A DNA stretch of 36,921 nucleotides, taken from positions 1 to 36,921 of the forward strand of contig PDRI01000031.1 of NCBI GenBank assembly GCA_002748055.1, given 5' to 3'. This DNA comes from Bacteroidota bacterium. GTDB lineage: Bacteria > Bacteroidota > Bacteroidia > Bacteroidales > GCA-2748055. This document shows positions 1 through 8,959 of the stretch, one piece after another. Position 1 is the stretch's first letter. The number at the start of each line of letters is the position of its first letter. A program made the translations under genes and the position numbers. The notes under the pieces are model-generated. The model worked only from the letters and a program-made list of their open reading frames with translations. It was not told the origin of the DNA and did not search any database.

Positions 1-361
1 GGCAGTCGTGTGCGACATGGCAGTAAGACATAATCAGACAATCACTCCCGACTACCGTTTTGCCCCTGGCTTTGGTTGCCTTGTTAATGGTGACACATTC
101 CCTGATGGTTGTGTTGTCTCCAATTTCAACGGTGGTGTATTCCCCTTCAAATTTCAGGTCCTGGGGATCGCCCGCGATGACGGCACCGGGGAAGACCTTT
201 ACATTCTTTCCCAGGCGGGCCCCGCTCATGATGACGGCGTTTGGACCGATCCAGCTTCCCGGACCGATTTCAACATCATCATAGATGCTTGCAAATGCTT
301 CAACAGTTACATCATCTGTAATTTTAGCGCCGGGATGTACACTGGCAAGTTTATGTATCAT
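1..361 (-). CDS. lpxA: LpxA, UDP-N-acetylglucosamine acyltransferase (3' end cut by window edge)
   Basis: This is the N-terminal 120 codons of the cytoplasmic acyl-ACP:UDP-GlcNAc O-acyltransferase that starts lipid A synthesis. It is missing from the ORF track as a minus-strand gene because it runs off the left edge. I read MIHKLASVHPGAKI at the start, followed by left-handed beta-helix hexapeptide repeats (for example VEIGPGSWIGPNAVI). The segment CHVAHDC near the window edge carries the two histidines that correspond to His122 and the catalytic His125 of the E. coli enzyme. The start ATG at 361 lies inside the last codons of lpxC-fabZ, an 11-bp overlap that suggests translational coupling. 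The order lpxD, lpxC-fabZ, lpxA is usual for Bacteroidota. Only the first part can be judged; what is visible is intact. Confidence 0.93.
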   Translation of the reverse strand, partial: MIHKLASVHPGAKITDDVTVEAFASIYDDVEIGPGSWIGPNAVIMSGARLGKNVKVFPGAVIAGDPQDLKFEGEYTTVEIGDNTTIRECVTINKATKARGKTVVGSDCLIMSYCHVAHDC

Positions 362-1757
362 TTTCTTTATTTTTTACGATCTGTGCCATCAGTTCCCCTT
401 CCATAATGAGTTGGTTCCCGACATAGATTTCGGCAAACATCAGCGCAATGCCCCGGCGGATGGGTTCGAGCAGGTCCAATTTGAGTATCAGGGTGTCGCC
501 CGGAACCACCTTCCGCTTGAACTTTACTTTATCGATTTTAAGAAAATAGGCGGAGTAGTTCTCGGGGTCGGGTACAGTGCCCATGACCAGCATGCCGCCC
601 ACCTGCGCGGCTGCTTCAATCTGCAATACGCCGGGCATAACCGGTTCCCCCGGGAAATGGCCCCGAAAGAAGGGTTCGTTGATGGTGACATTCTTTATTC
701 CGACTACCGATTTTTCGTCCATGCTTATCACTTTGTCTACCAAAAGGAAGGGATAGCGATGGGGGAGGCGCTTTTTCACCTCGTTGATGTCGAGAATCGG
801 TTTTAAGGCAGGATTGTAAGCGGGCACTCTTTTTTGCAGGGCTGCTTTTTTCATGACCTGCCTCAGGGCCCTGGCAAATTCATTGTTGCTTTGGTGTCCT
901 GGCCTGGTTGCAATAATTTTGGCTTTGAACCAGCGTCCGACCAGGGCAAGGTCTCCGACCAGGTCAAGCAATTTATGTCGTGCCGGCTCATTCGGAAAGC
1001 GGAGGGCCACATTGTTCAGAATGCCTTCGGGCTGTACCTGTACCCTGGGTTTGTTAAACAGGGTGGCAAGACGGTCGAGCTCGCTCTGTTCCATTTCCCG
1101 GTCGACAATCACGATGGCGTTGTCCACGTCGCCGCCCTTGATCAGGTTATTCTTGGCCAGAAATTCCAATTCGTGCAGGAAAACAAAGGTGCGGCAGGGA
1201 GCAATTTCATCCTTAAAATTATCGAGGTCTTCCAATGAAGCATACTGGTTGCCCAGGACCTTTGAGCCGTAGTCGATCAGCACATTGATGCTCTGAACCT
1301 TGTCGGGATAGGCAATGATGTGTATGCCATGTTCTTCATCGTAGTACTCGAGCTTCTCCTTCAGGATGAAGTATTTGCGGTCGGTAGCCTGCTCTACTGC
1401 ACCGGTTTTTTCAATGGCCTCGACATAGTACTTCGAGCTGCCATCGAGGATGGGGGTTTCGGGCCCGTCGATTTCGATGAGCACGTTGTCGATGCCCATT
1501 CCGACAAAAGAGGCCAGGACATGCTCGATGGTAGCAATTTTGGCCCCGTTTTCCTCCAGGGTTGTGCCACGTGAGGTTTCAACCACATTTTCGGCCAGGG
1601 CATTAATGGTAGGTTGCCCCGGCAGGTCGGTTCGTTTGAAGATGTAACCGTGACTGTCAGGTGCGGGGAGAAAGGTCATATTCACCTCGGCACCGGTATG
1701 AAGGCCCTTACCCTGAAAGGTGATGGGTGCTTTTAGTGTTCTTTGCTTTTCCGCCAT
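351..1757 (-). CDS. lpxC-fabZ: Bifunctional LpxC-FabZ (UDP-3-O-acyl-GlcNAc deacetylase / 3-hydroxyacyl-ACP dehydratase)
   Basis: This 468-residue protein fuses two enzymes. Residues 1 to about 310 are LpxC, the zinc deacetylase that commits UDP-GlcNAc to lipid A. His79 in the IEHVLAS motif and His261/Asp265 in HKLLDLVGD are the expected zinc ligands, and His288 in PGHQSNNE matches the catalytic histidine. Residues from about 320 to the end are FabZ, the dehydratase of fatty acid elongation. Its signature is HRYPFLLVDKV followed by FFRGHFPGEPVMPGVLQIEAAAQ, with His367 and Glu381 as the active-site pair. Both halves look complete. Fusion is common in Bacteroidota and would tie 3-hydroxyacyl-ACP use in lipid A to its use in membrane fatty acids. 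The gene lies 20 bp after lpxD and overlaps lpxA by 11 bp, so the three are probably one transcript. Confidence 0.97.
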   Translation of the reverse strand: MAEKQRTLKAPITFQGKGLHTGAEVNMTFLPAPDSHGYIFKRTDLPGQPTINALAENVVETSRGTTLEENGAKIATIEHVLASFVGMGIDNVLIEIDGPETPILDGSSKYYVEAIEKTGAVEQATDRKYFILKEKLEYYDEEHGIHIIAYPDKVQSINVLIDYGSKVLGNQYASLEDLDNFKDEIAPCRTFVFLHELEFLAKNNLIKGGDVDNAIVIVDREMEQSELDRLATLFNKPRVQVQPEGILNNVALRFPNEPARHKLLDLVGDLALVGRWFKAKIIATRPGHQSNNEFARALRQVMKKAALQKRVPAYNPALKPILDINEVKKRLPHRYPFLLVDKVISMDEKSVVGIKNVTINEPFFRGHFPGEPVMPGVLQIEAAAQVGGMLVMGTVPDPENYSAYFLKIDKVKFKRKVVPGDTLILKLDLLEPIRRGIALMFAEIYVGNQLIMEGELMAQIVKNKENDT

Positions 1758-1777
1758 AGAAATGCCTAATTAGTATC

Positions 1778-2827
1778 TTATTGTGCTGATTTTGCGGCCG
1801 CAAGATACGAAACTTTTTGTTCCAGTTCGAGGACCTGGTCCCTCAGCTGGGGCAGGTTCCTGAACACCACCGAGCTGCGCCGGAAATTTGAGTAATCGAG
1901 GACGGGTGTTCCCTGAACGACCTGGTTTTCCTTACGGATGGGTTTATTAACGCCCGATTGCGCCCCGATTTTGACTCCCCGGGCAATGGTAATGTGGCCC
2001 ACAATGCCAACCTGTCCGCCAAACATGCAATCGGGACCGATTTTTGTCGAGCCCGAAATTCCTGTCTGGGCTGCCATTACCGTGTTCTCCCCTACCTCCA
2101 CATTGTGGGCAATCATCACCAGGTTATCGAGTTTGACCCCCTTTTTGATGAGGGTGGCACCCATGGTGGCCCTGTCAACGGTAGTATTCGCACCAATTTC
2201 GACGAAGTCTTCCAGAACCACCTTCCCGATCTGCGGAACCTTCTCATAGTTGTTGTCCTGGTTGGGGGCAAAGCCAAAACCATCGGCCCCGATCACCGCC
2301 CCGGCGTGAATGACGCAGTTTGCACCAATCTCGCATCCTTCATAGATTTTTGCACCCGGGTAGATTACCGTAGCTGTGCCTATGCTTACACCGTCCCCAA
2401 TGTAAACCTGGGGATAGAGCCTGACACCGTCGCCGAGTTTCACATTCTCTCCGATGACTGTGTATTCTCCAATGTACAGGTCCTTGCCCAGCTGGCAGCC
2501 TTCGGGAATGCTGGCCAGTTTATGAATGCCCTGTTTTTTGGGTTTGTGCTCCTCGTAGAGCCGCAGCAGGGCTGCGAAAGCTTCGTAGGCATTGGGGACC
2601 CTGATCAGGGTGGCTTCAATACCCGCGCTTGCTTCAAAATCATCGTTGACAATTACAATGCTGGATCGGGTTTCGTAGATGTACTTTTCGTATTTGGGAT
2701 TGGCCAAAAAGGAGAGGGTCCCGGGTCGGCCTTCTTCAATTTTGGAAACGTCATGGATGGCCGCTTCCGGATCTCCTTCAACGCGGCCTTTAAGAAACTC
2801 AGCAATGGCAGCTGCGGTAAAATTCAT
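1778..2827 (-). CDS. lpxD: LpxD, UDP-3-O-acylglucosamine N-acyltransferase
   Basis: LpxD adds the second acyl chain, N-linked, to UDP-3-O-acylglucosamine in the cytoplasm. At 349 residues the length matches the family. Residues 1 to about 100 form the uridine-binding domain (FLKGRVEGDPEAAIHDVSKIEEG). From about 105 to 310 come hexapeptide repeats of the left-handed beta helix, for example GCEIGANCVIHAGAVIGADGFGF. His241 in IAHNVEVGENT matches the catalytic His239 of E. coli LpxD. The C-terminal part (RNLPQLRDQVLELEQKVSYL) is a helix typical of the trimer's tail. The gene sits between the HD-domain gene (27-bp gap) and lpxC-fabZ (20-bp gap), all on the minus strand, which points to a lipid A operon. 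LpxD and LpxA share a fold, but the N-terminal domain and position separate them clearly. Confidence 0.96.
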   Translation of the reverse strand: MNFTAAAIAEFLKGRVEGDPEAAIHDVSKIEEGRPGTLSFLANPKYEKYIYETRSSIVIVNDDFEASAGIEATLIRVPNAYEAFAALLRLYEEHKPKKQGIHKLASIPEGCQLGKDLYIGEYTVIGENVKLGDGVRLYPQVYIGDGVSIGTATVIYPGAKIYEGCEIGANCVIHAGAVIGADGFGFAPNQDNNYEKVPQIGKVVLEDFVEIGANTTVDRATMGATLIKKGVKLDNLVMIAHNVEVGENTVMAAQTGISGSTKIGPDCMFGGQVGIVGHITIARGVKIGAQSGVNKPIRKENQVVQGTPVLDYSNFRRSSVVFRNLPQLRDQVLELEQKVSYLAAAKSAQ

Positions 2828-2854
2828 GCTAAAATGGTTTGTCTGTTTTACAAC

Positions 2855-4123
2855 TCAGGATTCACGTATAAATTTTGGGTAGCAAAGGAAATACTTCCGG
2901 ACTGTTTTTGAAAGGACCGCGGTATTCAGGATATCGGATACTTCCGCAATATCGAGGGTTCGCCCCTGTTTGTCAAGGATGGTTATCTCTTCGTCATGCT
3001 CACTGTAGGCATTGTTGCTGATGCTGTCACTGACCACCAGATAGGCTGCTTCATCGAAGGATACTCCCAAGTGCCGGGCGATCTTCAGAAGCAGCTTATC
3101 TATGCGCCGGGGATCGGGAGGGGTCTCGCTGATCTCCAATGCAAAGAGATTCCGGTTGAGCAGGGCATCGGCCAGGTAAGCCAGGATTTTGTCGTCGTGG
3201 TCGAGCCAGATCTTGGCTGCGGCGAAGATGTCACTGTCGTCAAGTCGGGAGTAGTACCACAGGAAGCGGTTCTGGTCACTAAGGCTGTTGAGCTTTGGGG
3301 TTTCCGAAAGAAACCATTTCAGGGCATCTGGGGCATCAATCAGGCCCTTTTCCCTATGCAGATTCCTGGCACGCCTCAGCATCTGTACCAGCACCTGCTC
3401 GGCAGAGATGACGGTTCGGTGGAGATAAACCTGCCAGTACATGAGCCGGCGTGCCACGAGAAACTTTTCAATGGAATAAATACCCTTTTCATCGACCACC
3501 AGCTGGTCGTTTACCACGTTCAGCATTTTGATGATTCGGTCCGAACCAATGACCCCTTCGGTCACACCCGTGAAATAACTGTCGCGCTTCAGGTAGTCAA
3601 GCCGATCCATGTCGAGCTGGCTCGATACCAGTTGGTGTAGAAAGCGTTTGGGGTATTCGTTTTGGAAAATCTGAATGGCCATGTCCAGTTCTCCTTCCTG
3701 TTCCCGGTTAAACTGTTCCATGTACATGAGGCTGATGCTTTCATGCGGAAGGCCCTCAATGATGCTGTTCTCAAGGGAATGGGAGAAGGGACCGTGACCA
3801 ATGTCATGAAGCAGAATGGCAGTGGTAACCGCCTTCGCTTCTTCTTCGGTGATTTCGTGCCCCTTCGAGCGGATGCTGTCGATGGCCAGCCCCATCAGGT
3901 GCATGGCGCCAAGGGCATGCTGAAAGCGAGTGTGGTTGGCACCGGGATAGACATAGTGTGACAGCCCTCCCTGCCTGATTCTTCTCAGGCGCTGAAACCT
4001 GGAATCCTGCATCAGGTCAAAGATCTCCGCAAAGGGTATGCGGATAAACCCGAATACGGGATCGTTAATGATCTTTAGTTTGTTGCTGGTGAATACCTGC
4101 CCCATTTGGGTTATTTGCGACAT
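2855..4123 (-). CDS. HD-domain phosphohydrolase (SAMHD1/dGTPase-like)
   Basis: This 422-residue cytoplasmic protein belongs to the HD superfamily branch that includes SAMHD1 and dNTP triphosphohydrolases. The metal-site pattern is complete: His69 in HTRFQHALG, His106-Asp107 in LLHDIGHGPFSH, and Asp173 in QLDMDRLDYLKRDSY, followed by Arg174 where SAMHD1 has a phosphate-binding lysine. The N-terminal stretch (IINDPVFGFIRIP) is typical of this family. The likely reaction is hydrolysis of a nucleotide or nucleoside triphosphate, but the substrate cannot be read from sequence. It is the first gene of the minus-strand run leading into lpxD, and I have seen this HD protein next to lpx genes in other Bacteroidota. 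The start ATG at 4123 faces the rimP promoter region. The call of HD phosphohydrolase is firm; its role in lipid A is only suggested by position. Confidence 0.9.
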   Translation of the reverse strand: MSQITQMGQVFTSNKLKIINDPVFGFIRIPFAEIFDLMQDSRFQRLRRIRQGGLSHYVYPGANHTRFQHALGAMHLMGLAIDSIRSKGHEITEEEAKAVTTAILLHDIGHGPFSHSLENSIIEGLPHESISLMYMEQFNREQEGELDMAIQIFQNEYPKRFLHQLVSSQLDMDRLDYLKRDSYFTGVTEGVIGSDRIIKMLNVVNDQLVVDEKGIYSIEKFLVARRLMYWQVYLHRTVISAEQVLVQMLRRARNLHREKGLIDAPDALKWFLSETPKLNSLSDQNRFLWYYSRLDDSDIFAAAKIWLDHDDKILAYLADALLNRNLFALEISETPPDPRRIDKLLLKIARHLGVSFDEAAYLVVSDSISNNAYSEHDEEITILDKQGRTLDIAEVSDILNTAVLSKTVRKYFLCYPKFIRES

Positions 4124-4180
4124 AAAAATAGGGTTTTATTGACATAATGCTGTTTGTATCAGTACAAAATAGGCGGGTTT

Positions 4181-4211
4181 TTTGTGTTTTTAACGATTAT
4201 TAGTACTTTTG
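4181..4211 (+). promoter_or_regulatory. Predicted housekeeping promoter of rimP-nusA-infB
   Basis: A TTTG box (4181-4184) and TACTTTTG (4204-4211) are separated by 19 bp. This fits the Bacteroidota consensus of TTTG at -33 and TAnnTTTG at -7 with 19-21 bp between them. Transcription should start near 4216-4219. It is the best-matching promoter in the window. Confidence 0.75.
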
Positions 4212-4237
4212 CGCAGTCGTTAGGAGGATGATTGTTC

Positions 4238-4258
4238 TAGGGGGCTGGTGGTCCCCTA
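4238..4258 (+). promoter_or_regulatory. Leader stem-loop with U-rich tail upstream of rimP
   Basis: TAGGGG (4238-4243) and CCCCTA (4253-4258) form a 6-bp stem with a 9-base loop. The tail TTTTGTTCTT follows directly. It lies between the predicted promoter and the rimP start, so it could attenuate transcription or shape translation of rimP. The stem is short, and a regulatory role is inference. Confidence 0.35.
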
Positions 4259-4273
4259 TTTTGTTCTTAAAAA

Positions 4274-4699
4274 ATGATTAGCGAGGAGACAGTCAGAGCA
4301 ATTTTGGAGCCAAAGCTTGCGGGCAGCGAGATCTTCCTTGTGGAGGTCAGCGTGAAGCCCGGAAACAGGATTCGGGTGCTGGTTGACAGGATGGAAGGGA
4401 TTTCCATTGATGAGTGTGTGGAGATCAGTCGTTTCCTGAACGGAGCCATGGACCGCGATGTCGAGGACTACGCCCTTGAGGTTTCATCACCAGGGACTGA
4501 CAGCCCTTTCAGGGTGCCCCGGCAATATGAGAAGAATGTGGGCCGCACGATTCGGGTCAGCCTTGAAGAAGGAAGCCCGCTTGAGGGGAAACTGCTTGCT
4601 GTCGGGGATGAGCAAATCCTTATGATGATCAGGGGAAAGGAACGAAGTATTTCCCTGAATGAGATAAAAACTGCAAAAGCGATAATAACCTTTAATTGA
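4274..4699 (+). CDS. rimP: RimP, ribosome maturation factor
   Basis: RimP binds the 30S subunit and helps its maturation, including late folding around S12. This 141-residue protein is a little shorter than E. coli RimP (about 150). The N-terminal alpha/beta domain reads IFLVEVSVKPGNRIRVLVDRMEGISIDECVEISRFL, the usual RimP pattern of a VDR strand followed by the I(S/T)xDxC helix. It continues with YALEVSSPGTDSPFR, the strongly conserved family signature. The C-terminal part is a small SH3-like barrel (EGKLLAVGDEQILMMI). The gene leads the rimP-nusA-infB set found in most bacteria. Its stop codon lies 14 bp before the nusA ATG, so co-transcription is likely from the promoter at 4181-4211. Confidence 0.94.
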   Translation: MISEETVRAILEPKLAGSEIFLVEVSVKPGNRIRVLVDRMEGISIDECVEISRFLNGAMDRDVEDYALEVSSPGTDSPFRVPRQYEKNVGRTIRVSLEEGSPLEGKLLAVGDEQILMMIRGKERSISLNEIKTAKAIITFN

Positions 4700-4713
4700 T
4701 CAACCGAAGCGCG

Positions 4714-5949
4714 ATGGAAAGTATCAATTTGATCGAGACATTTTCCGAGTTCAAGGAACTGAAGAATATAGACCGTGTGACTATGATGAGCGTCCTTGAA
4801 GACGTATTCAGGGGACTCTTGCTGAAGAACTACGGGACGGACGAAAATTTCGACATCATCATCAATATCGACAAAGGCGACTTTGAGATCTGGCGAAACC
4901 GTGAAGTGGTAGAAGATGACGAGCTCGAGGATGCTGCTGTTCAGATCACCCTTAGCAAGGCCAAGGAGATTGACGAGGACTACGAGGTAGGGGAAGAGGT
5001 TACCGATGAGGTAAAGCTTGCCGATTTTGGCCGGCGCTCGATTCTTGCCCTTCGGCAGAACCTCTCGGCCCGGATCATGGAGCTGGAGAAGAACCACCTC
5101 TACAATAAGTACAAGGACCGGATCGGGGATGTGGTTACAGGGGAGGTTTACCAGGTCTGGAAGCGCGAGATCCTGATCCTCGACGATGAAGGCAACGAAT
5201 TGATTCTGCCCAAATCGGAACAGATTCCTTCGGATTATTTCCGTAAAGGCGACACCATCAGGGCGGTGGTCATCAAGGTGGACATGCGGAATGCCAATCC
5301 CCTGATCATTCTTTCCCGCACCTCCCCGGTATTTCTCGAAAGGTTATTTGAACTGGAGGTTCCGGAGATTTTCGACGGACTCATTACCATTAAGAAAATT
5401 GTAAGGGTTCCGGGTGAGCGCGCTAAAGTGGCCGTGGAGTCCTATGATGAGCGCATCGATCCGGTCGGGGCCTGTGTGGGCATGAAGGGGTCGCGCATTC
5501 ACGGCATCGTGAGGGAGCTTAAGAATGAGAACATTGATGTGATCAACTATACCAACAACGTTCAATTGTTTATTACCCGGGCCCTGAGTCCGGCAAAGAT
5601 TTCTTCCATCAAACTGGATGATGAAGAGATGAAAGCGGAGGTTTACCTGCAACCCAAGGAGGTCTCACTGGCCATTGGGAAGGGAGGACTGAACATCCGT
5701 TTGGCCAGTCAGCTGACAGGTTATGAGATTGATGTTTACCGGGAATCGGATGACGATGATGAGGATGTGAATCTGGAAGAATTTGCCGATGAGATTGAAG
5801 GCTGGGTACTGGATGAACTCAAGGCCATAGGTTGTGATACCGCCAAGGCTGTGCTGAACCTGAGCGTAGAAGATCTGGTGAAGCGAACCGATTTGGAGGA
5901 AGAGACCATCAATGACCTGGTTAGTGTGCTTAAAGCTGAATTTGAATAA
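4714..5949 (+). CDS. nusA: NusA, transcription termination/antitermination factor
   Basis: NusA binds RNA polymerase and nascent RNA and modulates pausing, termination and antitermination. The order is an N-terminal polymerase-binding domain (about 1-125; NIDRVTMMSVLEDVFRGLL and INIDKGDFEIWRNREVV), an S1 domain (about 130-200; GDVVTGEVYQVWKREILI), then two KH domains (about 225-355) with VGACVGMKGSRIHGIVREL and LAIGKGGLNIRLASQL. The final stretch (DELKAIGCDTAKAVLNLSVEDL) resembles a helix-hairpin-helix tail; the two acidic C-terminal repeats of the E. coli protein are absent, as is normal for Bacteroidota. I chose ATG at 4714 (MESINLIETFSEFK), giving 411 residues, over the track's TTG at 4696, which would overlap rimP and has no family support. 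infB starts 6 bp downstream. Confidence 0.96.
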   Translation: MESINLIETFSEFKELKNIDRVTMMSVLEDVFRGLLLKNYGTDENFDIIINIDKGDFEIWRNREVVEDDELEDAAVQITLSKAKEIDEDYEVGEEVTDEVKLADFGRRSILALRQNLSARIMELEKNHLYNKYKDRIGDVVTGEVYQVWKREILILDDEGNELILPKSEQIPSDYFRKGDTIRAVVIKVDMRNANPLIILSRTSPVFLERLFELEVPEIFDGLITIKKIVRVPGERAKVAVESYDERIDPVGACVGMKGSRIHGIVRELKNENIDVINYTNNVQLFITRALSPAKISSIKLDDEEMKAEVYLQPKEVSLAIGKGGLNIRLASQLTGYEIDVYRESDDDDEDVNLEEFADEIEGWVLDELKAIGCDTAKAVLNLSVEDLVKRTDLEEETINDLVSVLKAEFE

Positions 5950-5955
5950 ACATAT

Positions 5956-8913
5956 ATGGCTGAAAGAAAGGCAGTAAGACTAAGTAAGGCGGCGAGGGAG
6001 TTCAATGTGGGCCTCAGTACCATTGTTGAATTTCTCGGGAAGAAAGGCTTTGAATTGGATTTGAATCCGAATTCAAAAATAGCACCGGAGCAGTATGACC
6101 TTTTGCTCGAGGAGTACAGTTCCGACCTCAATGTCAAGAAGGAGTCAGAGAAGCTGACCCTGAAGAACCTCCGTGAGCGCCAGGAGTCCATTACCCTGGA
6201 GGATGTTGCCGGACAGAAGGATGGCGACGACGGGGAAGAGCTTTTGATTACCGATACCACAGCTGCCAAGATTGAAGCAGTTAAAGAGGAAGCCCCTCCC
6301 AGGGAGCCCGTGGTGGCAGAGGAAATTGCTGAAGAGAAGCAGCCGGAAGAGAAGGCTTCAGTGCCTGTTGATGCGGAGCGAGCGGCCGGGAAGGGAAGTG
6401 AAAGCCCCGCAGCCCCTGAGAAGGCAGCGAAGAAAACGTCGAAAAAGAAGTCCGACGAGAAAGCCGCTGCAGCTGTGGTTGATGAGGCCGGTAGCGGGCC
6501 GGTGGAAGAAGCCAAAGCAGATGAGTCTGCTGTTGGCGAAGAGCCTGTGGCTGAAACCGGACCAAAAGTGGTGGGCAGGATCGACCTTGATCAGGTGAAG
6601 AGCAGGAAGAAAAGCAAGACGGCTGAGGCTGCAACTGAAAAGAAGGAAGCGGAGAAGGACGAAGCCATCGCCGGGAAAGCCCCTGCAGCAGAGGAGAAGA
6701 AGCCTGTAGCCGATCAGGAGCCCCCCGCGAAGGAAGAGAAGAGGGAGAAGGAGAAGAAGGCGGAAGATGACAACCTGATTCCGACGCGTTCAGAAAAACT
6801 GAGTGGCCCCACGGTAGTGGGCAAGATTAAACTGCCCGAGAAGAGGGAGACGAAGAAGAAGCCCGTTGCCTCAAGCAAGGACAGCGATTTGCACCTCGAC
6901 CAGAAGAAGAAGCGGAAGCGTATTCGCAAGGATGGCCCCGTGGACATCGGAAATGCGAAAAAGGGAGACAGAAGTGGCAGAAAGCGCGGTCGAAGCAACC
7001 GGCCCGAGGTTAGTGAAGAGGATGTTCAAAGGCAAATCAAGGATACCCTGGCCAAACTGACCAACAAGGGTACCAAGTCGAAATCCTCTAAATACCGCCG
7101 TGAGAAGAGGGATGCGGTTCAGCAGCGTATGATGCAGGAGCAGGAGCAGATGGTTCAACAGCAGAATGTGCTGCAGGTGACCGAATTTGTCTCGGTCAGC
7201 GAACTGGCATCTATGATGAATACCCCCCCAAACCAGGTGATTGCCACCTGTATGAGCCTGGGCTTGTTTGTGTCTATAAACCAGCGTCTCGATGCCGAAA
7301 CCATGGCCATTGTTGCCGATGAGTTTGGCTATAAAATAGAGTTTGTAAGTGTCGATGTGGTTGAATCCATTGCAGAAGAGGAGGACGATCCGGCCGATCT
7401 GGAACCCAGGTCCCCGATCGTTACGGTTATGGGACATGTCGACCATGGGAAAACGAAGCTTTTGGACGTGATCCGTCACGCCGATGTCGTGGCCGGGGAG
7501 GCTGGTGGGATTACCCAGCATATCGGGGCCTACTCGGTGACCCTGGGCGATGGAAGAAAGATTACCTTTCTGGACACACCCGGACATGAGGCGTTTACAG
7601 CCATGCGTGCCCGTGGAGCCCAGATTACCGATGTTGCCATCATTGTGGTGGCCGCCGATGACGGGGTTAAACCCCAGACCGTTGAGGCCATCAACCATGC
7701 CTCGGCTGCAGGTGTGCCCATCGTTTTTGCGATCAACAAGATCGACCTCCCGGCTGCCAATCCCGAAAAGATCAAGGAAGAGCTGGCCAATATGAACTAT
7801 CTGGTCGAGGACTGGGGCGGTAAGTTTCAGTCGCAGGAGATTTCTGCCAAAGGCAACCAGAACATCGAGGAATTGCTGGAGAAGGTGTTGCTCGAGGCCG
7901 AGTTGCTCGAGCTAAAGGCCAACCCGAAGAAGGGAGCCAGGGGCACCATCGTTGAATCGACCCTGGACAAGGGGCGTGGAAATGTAGCCACTATTCTGGT
8001 ACAGGCCGGGACCCTCAGGATTGGAGATGTTGTACTGGCAGGCCAGTACTATGGTCACGTGAAGGCCATGTTTAACGAGAGGGGAAAGAAAATTGATGAA
8101 GCAGGGCCGGCTACTCCGGCACTGATTCTGGGTCTGAACGGTGCACCCCAGGCCGGTGAAAGCTTCAATGTAATGGGCACCGACAAGGAGGCCAAGGAGA
8201 TTGCCAATAAACGTGAACAATTGCAGCGCGAACAGGAGCTTCGGACCAATAAGCACATCACCCTGGACGAAATCGGCAGAAGGATTGCTATAGGCAACTT
8301 CCAGGAGCTGAATGTCATTGTAAAAGGGGATGTGGACGGCTCCATTGAAGCGCTTTCCGATTCCCTGATCAAGCTGAGTACCGAAGAGATTCAGGTGAAC
8401 ATCAAGCACAAGGCAGTGGGACAGATTTCCGAATCTGACATCCTGCTGGCAGCGGCCTCGAATGCCATTGTGATTGGCTTCCAGGTAAGGCCTTCGCTGA
8501 GCGCCAGAAAGCTGGCCGAGAAAGAGCAGATCGACATCCGTCTCTATTCCATTATTTACGATGCCATTGAAGAAGTGAAATCGGCCATGGAGGGCATGCT
8601 CTCGCCCGAGATCAAGGAAGAGATTGTGGGATCGCTTGAGATTCTGGAAACCTTCAAGATTACCAAGGTGGGCACCATTGCCGGTTGTATGGTTAAGGAA
8701 GGCAAGATCAAACGTAGCAACAAGGTCCGGCTGATTCGTGACGGAATCGTCATCTACAGTGGAGAACTGGGTTCCTTAAAGCGGTTCAAAGACGATGCAA
8801 AAGAGGTGGTAAGCGGACTGGAATGCGGACTCAATATCGAGAACTTTAACGACATTAAGGTGGGCGATGTAGTTGAGGCCTTCGAAGAGACTGAGCTGGA
8901 GCGCACACTCTGA
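5956..8913 (+). CDS. infB: InfB, translation initiation factor IF-2
   Basis: IF-2 is the GTPase that brings initiator fMet-tRNA to the 30S subunit and promotes subunit joining. At 985 residues it is a long form. Residues 1 to about 60 hold an IF2_N helical domain ([20 protein letters not shown]). A charged linker of about 320 residues follows, rich in Lys, Glu and Ala, in which a short motif recurs ([20 protein letters not shown]). A second IF2_N-like domain sits near 410-470. The G domain has G1 GHVDHGKT at 493-500, the G3 motif DTPGHEA and the G4 motif NKID. The C-terminal domains that bind ribosome and fMet-tRNA ([17 protein letters not shown]) are complete. The gene lies 6 bp after nusA and is clearly part of that operon. 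Confidence 0.97.
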   Translation: MAERKAVRLSKAAREFNVGLSTIVEFLGKKGFELDLNPNSKIAPEQYDLLLEEYSSDLNVKKESEKLTLKNLRERQESITLEDVAGQKDGDDGEELLITDTTAAKIEAVKEEAPPREPVVAEEIAEEKQPEEKASVPVDAERAAGKGSESPAAPEKAAKKTSKKKSDEKAAAAVVDEAGSGPVEEAKADESAVGEEPVAETGPKVVGRIDLDQVKSRKKSKTAEAATEKKEAEKDEAIAGKAPAAEEKKPVADQEPPAKEEKREKEKKAEDDNLIPTRSEKLSGPTVVGKIKLPEKRETKKKPVASSKDSDLHLDQKKKRKRIRKDGPVDIGNAKKGDRSGRKRGRSNRPEVSEEDVQRQIKDTLAKLTNKGTKSKSSKYRREKRDAVQQRMMQEQEQMVQQQNVLQVTEFVSVSELASMMNTPPNQVIATCMSLGLFVSINQRLDAETMAIVADEFGYKIEFVSVDVVESIAEEEDDPADLEPRSPIVTVMGHVDHGKTKLLDVIRHADVVAGEAGGITQHIGAYSVTLGDGRKITFLDTPGHEAFTAMRARGAQITDVAIIVVAADDGVKPQTVEAINHASAAGVPIVFAINKIDLPAANPEKIKEELANMNYLVEDWGGKFQSQEISAKGNQNIEELLEKVLLEAELLELKANPKKGARGTIVESTLDKGRGNVATILVQAGTLRIGDVVLAGQYYGHVKAMFNERGKKIDEAGPATPALILGLNGAPQAGESFNVMGTDKEAKEIANKREQLQREQELRTNKHITLDEIGRRIAIGNFQELNVIVKGDVDGSIEALSDSLIKLSTEEIQVNIKHKAVGQISESDILLAAASNAIVIGFQVRPSLSARKLAEKEQIDIRLYSIIYDAIEEVKSAMEGMLSPEIKEEIVGSLEILETFKITKVGTIAGCMVKEGKIKRSNKVRLIRDGIVIYSGELGSLKRFKDDAKEVVSGLECGLNIENFNDIKVGDVVEAFEETELERTL

Positions 8914-8959
8914 TCCGTTCCCTTGATTTTACTATATTAGCGTAGCAAAATCTCAGGCT

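Noticed and set aside
1958-2911. 317-aa plus-strand ORF opposite lpxD
   Set aside because: It is the antisense shadow of lpxD, which has clear family motifs; the shadow's translation has no recognisable domain or start context.
4221-4227. AGGAGG as a Shine-Dalgarno site
   Set aside because: It touches the following ATG with no spacing, is 47 bp from rimP, and Bacteroidota rarely rely on such sites.
4696-4713. TTG start for NusA from the ORF track
   Set aside because: It overlaps rimP and adds six residues without family support; ATG at 4714 gives the usual N-terminus.
6270-7000. Lys/Glu/Ala-rich repeats and several shadow ORFs in the infB linker
   Set aside because: Low-complexity linkers are normal in IF-2; they are not a DNA repeat element or separate genes.
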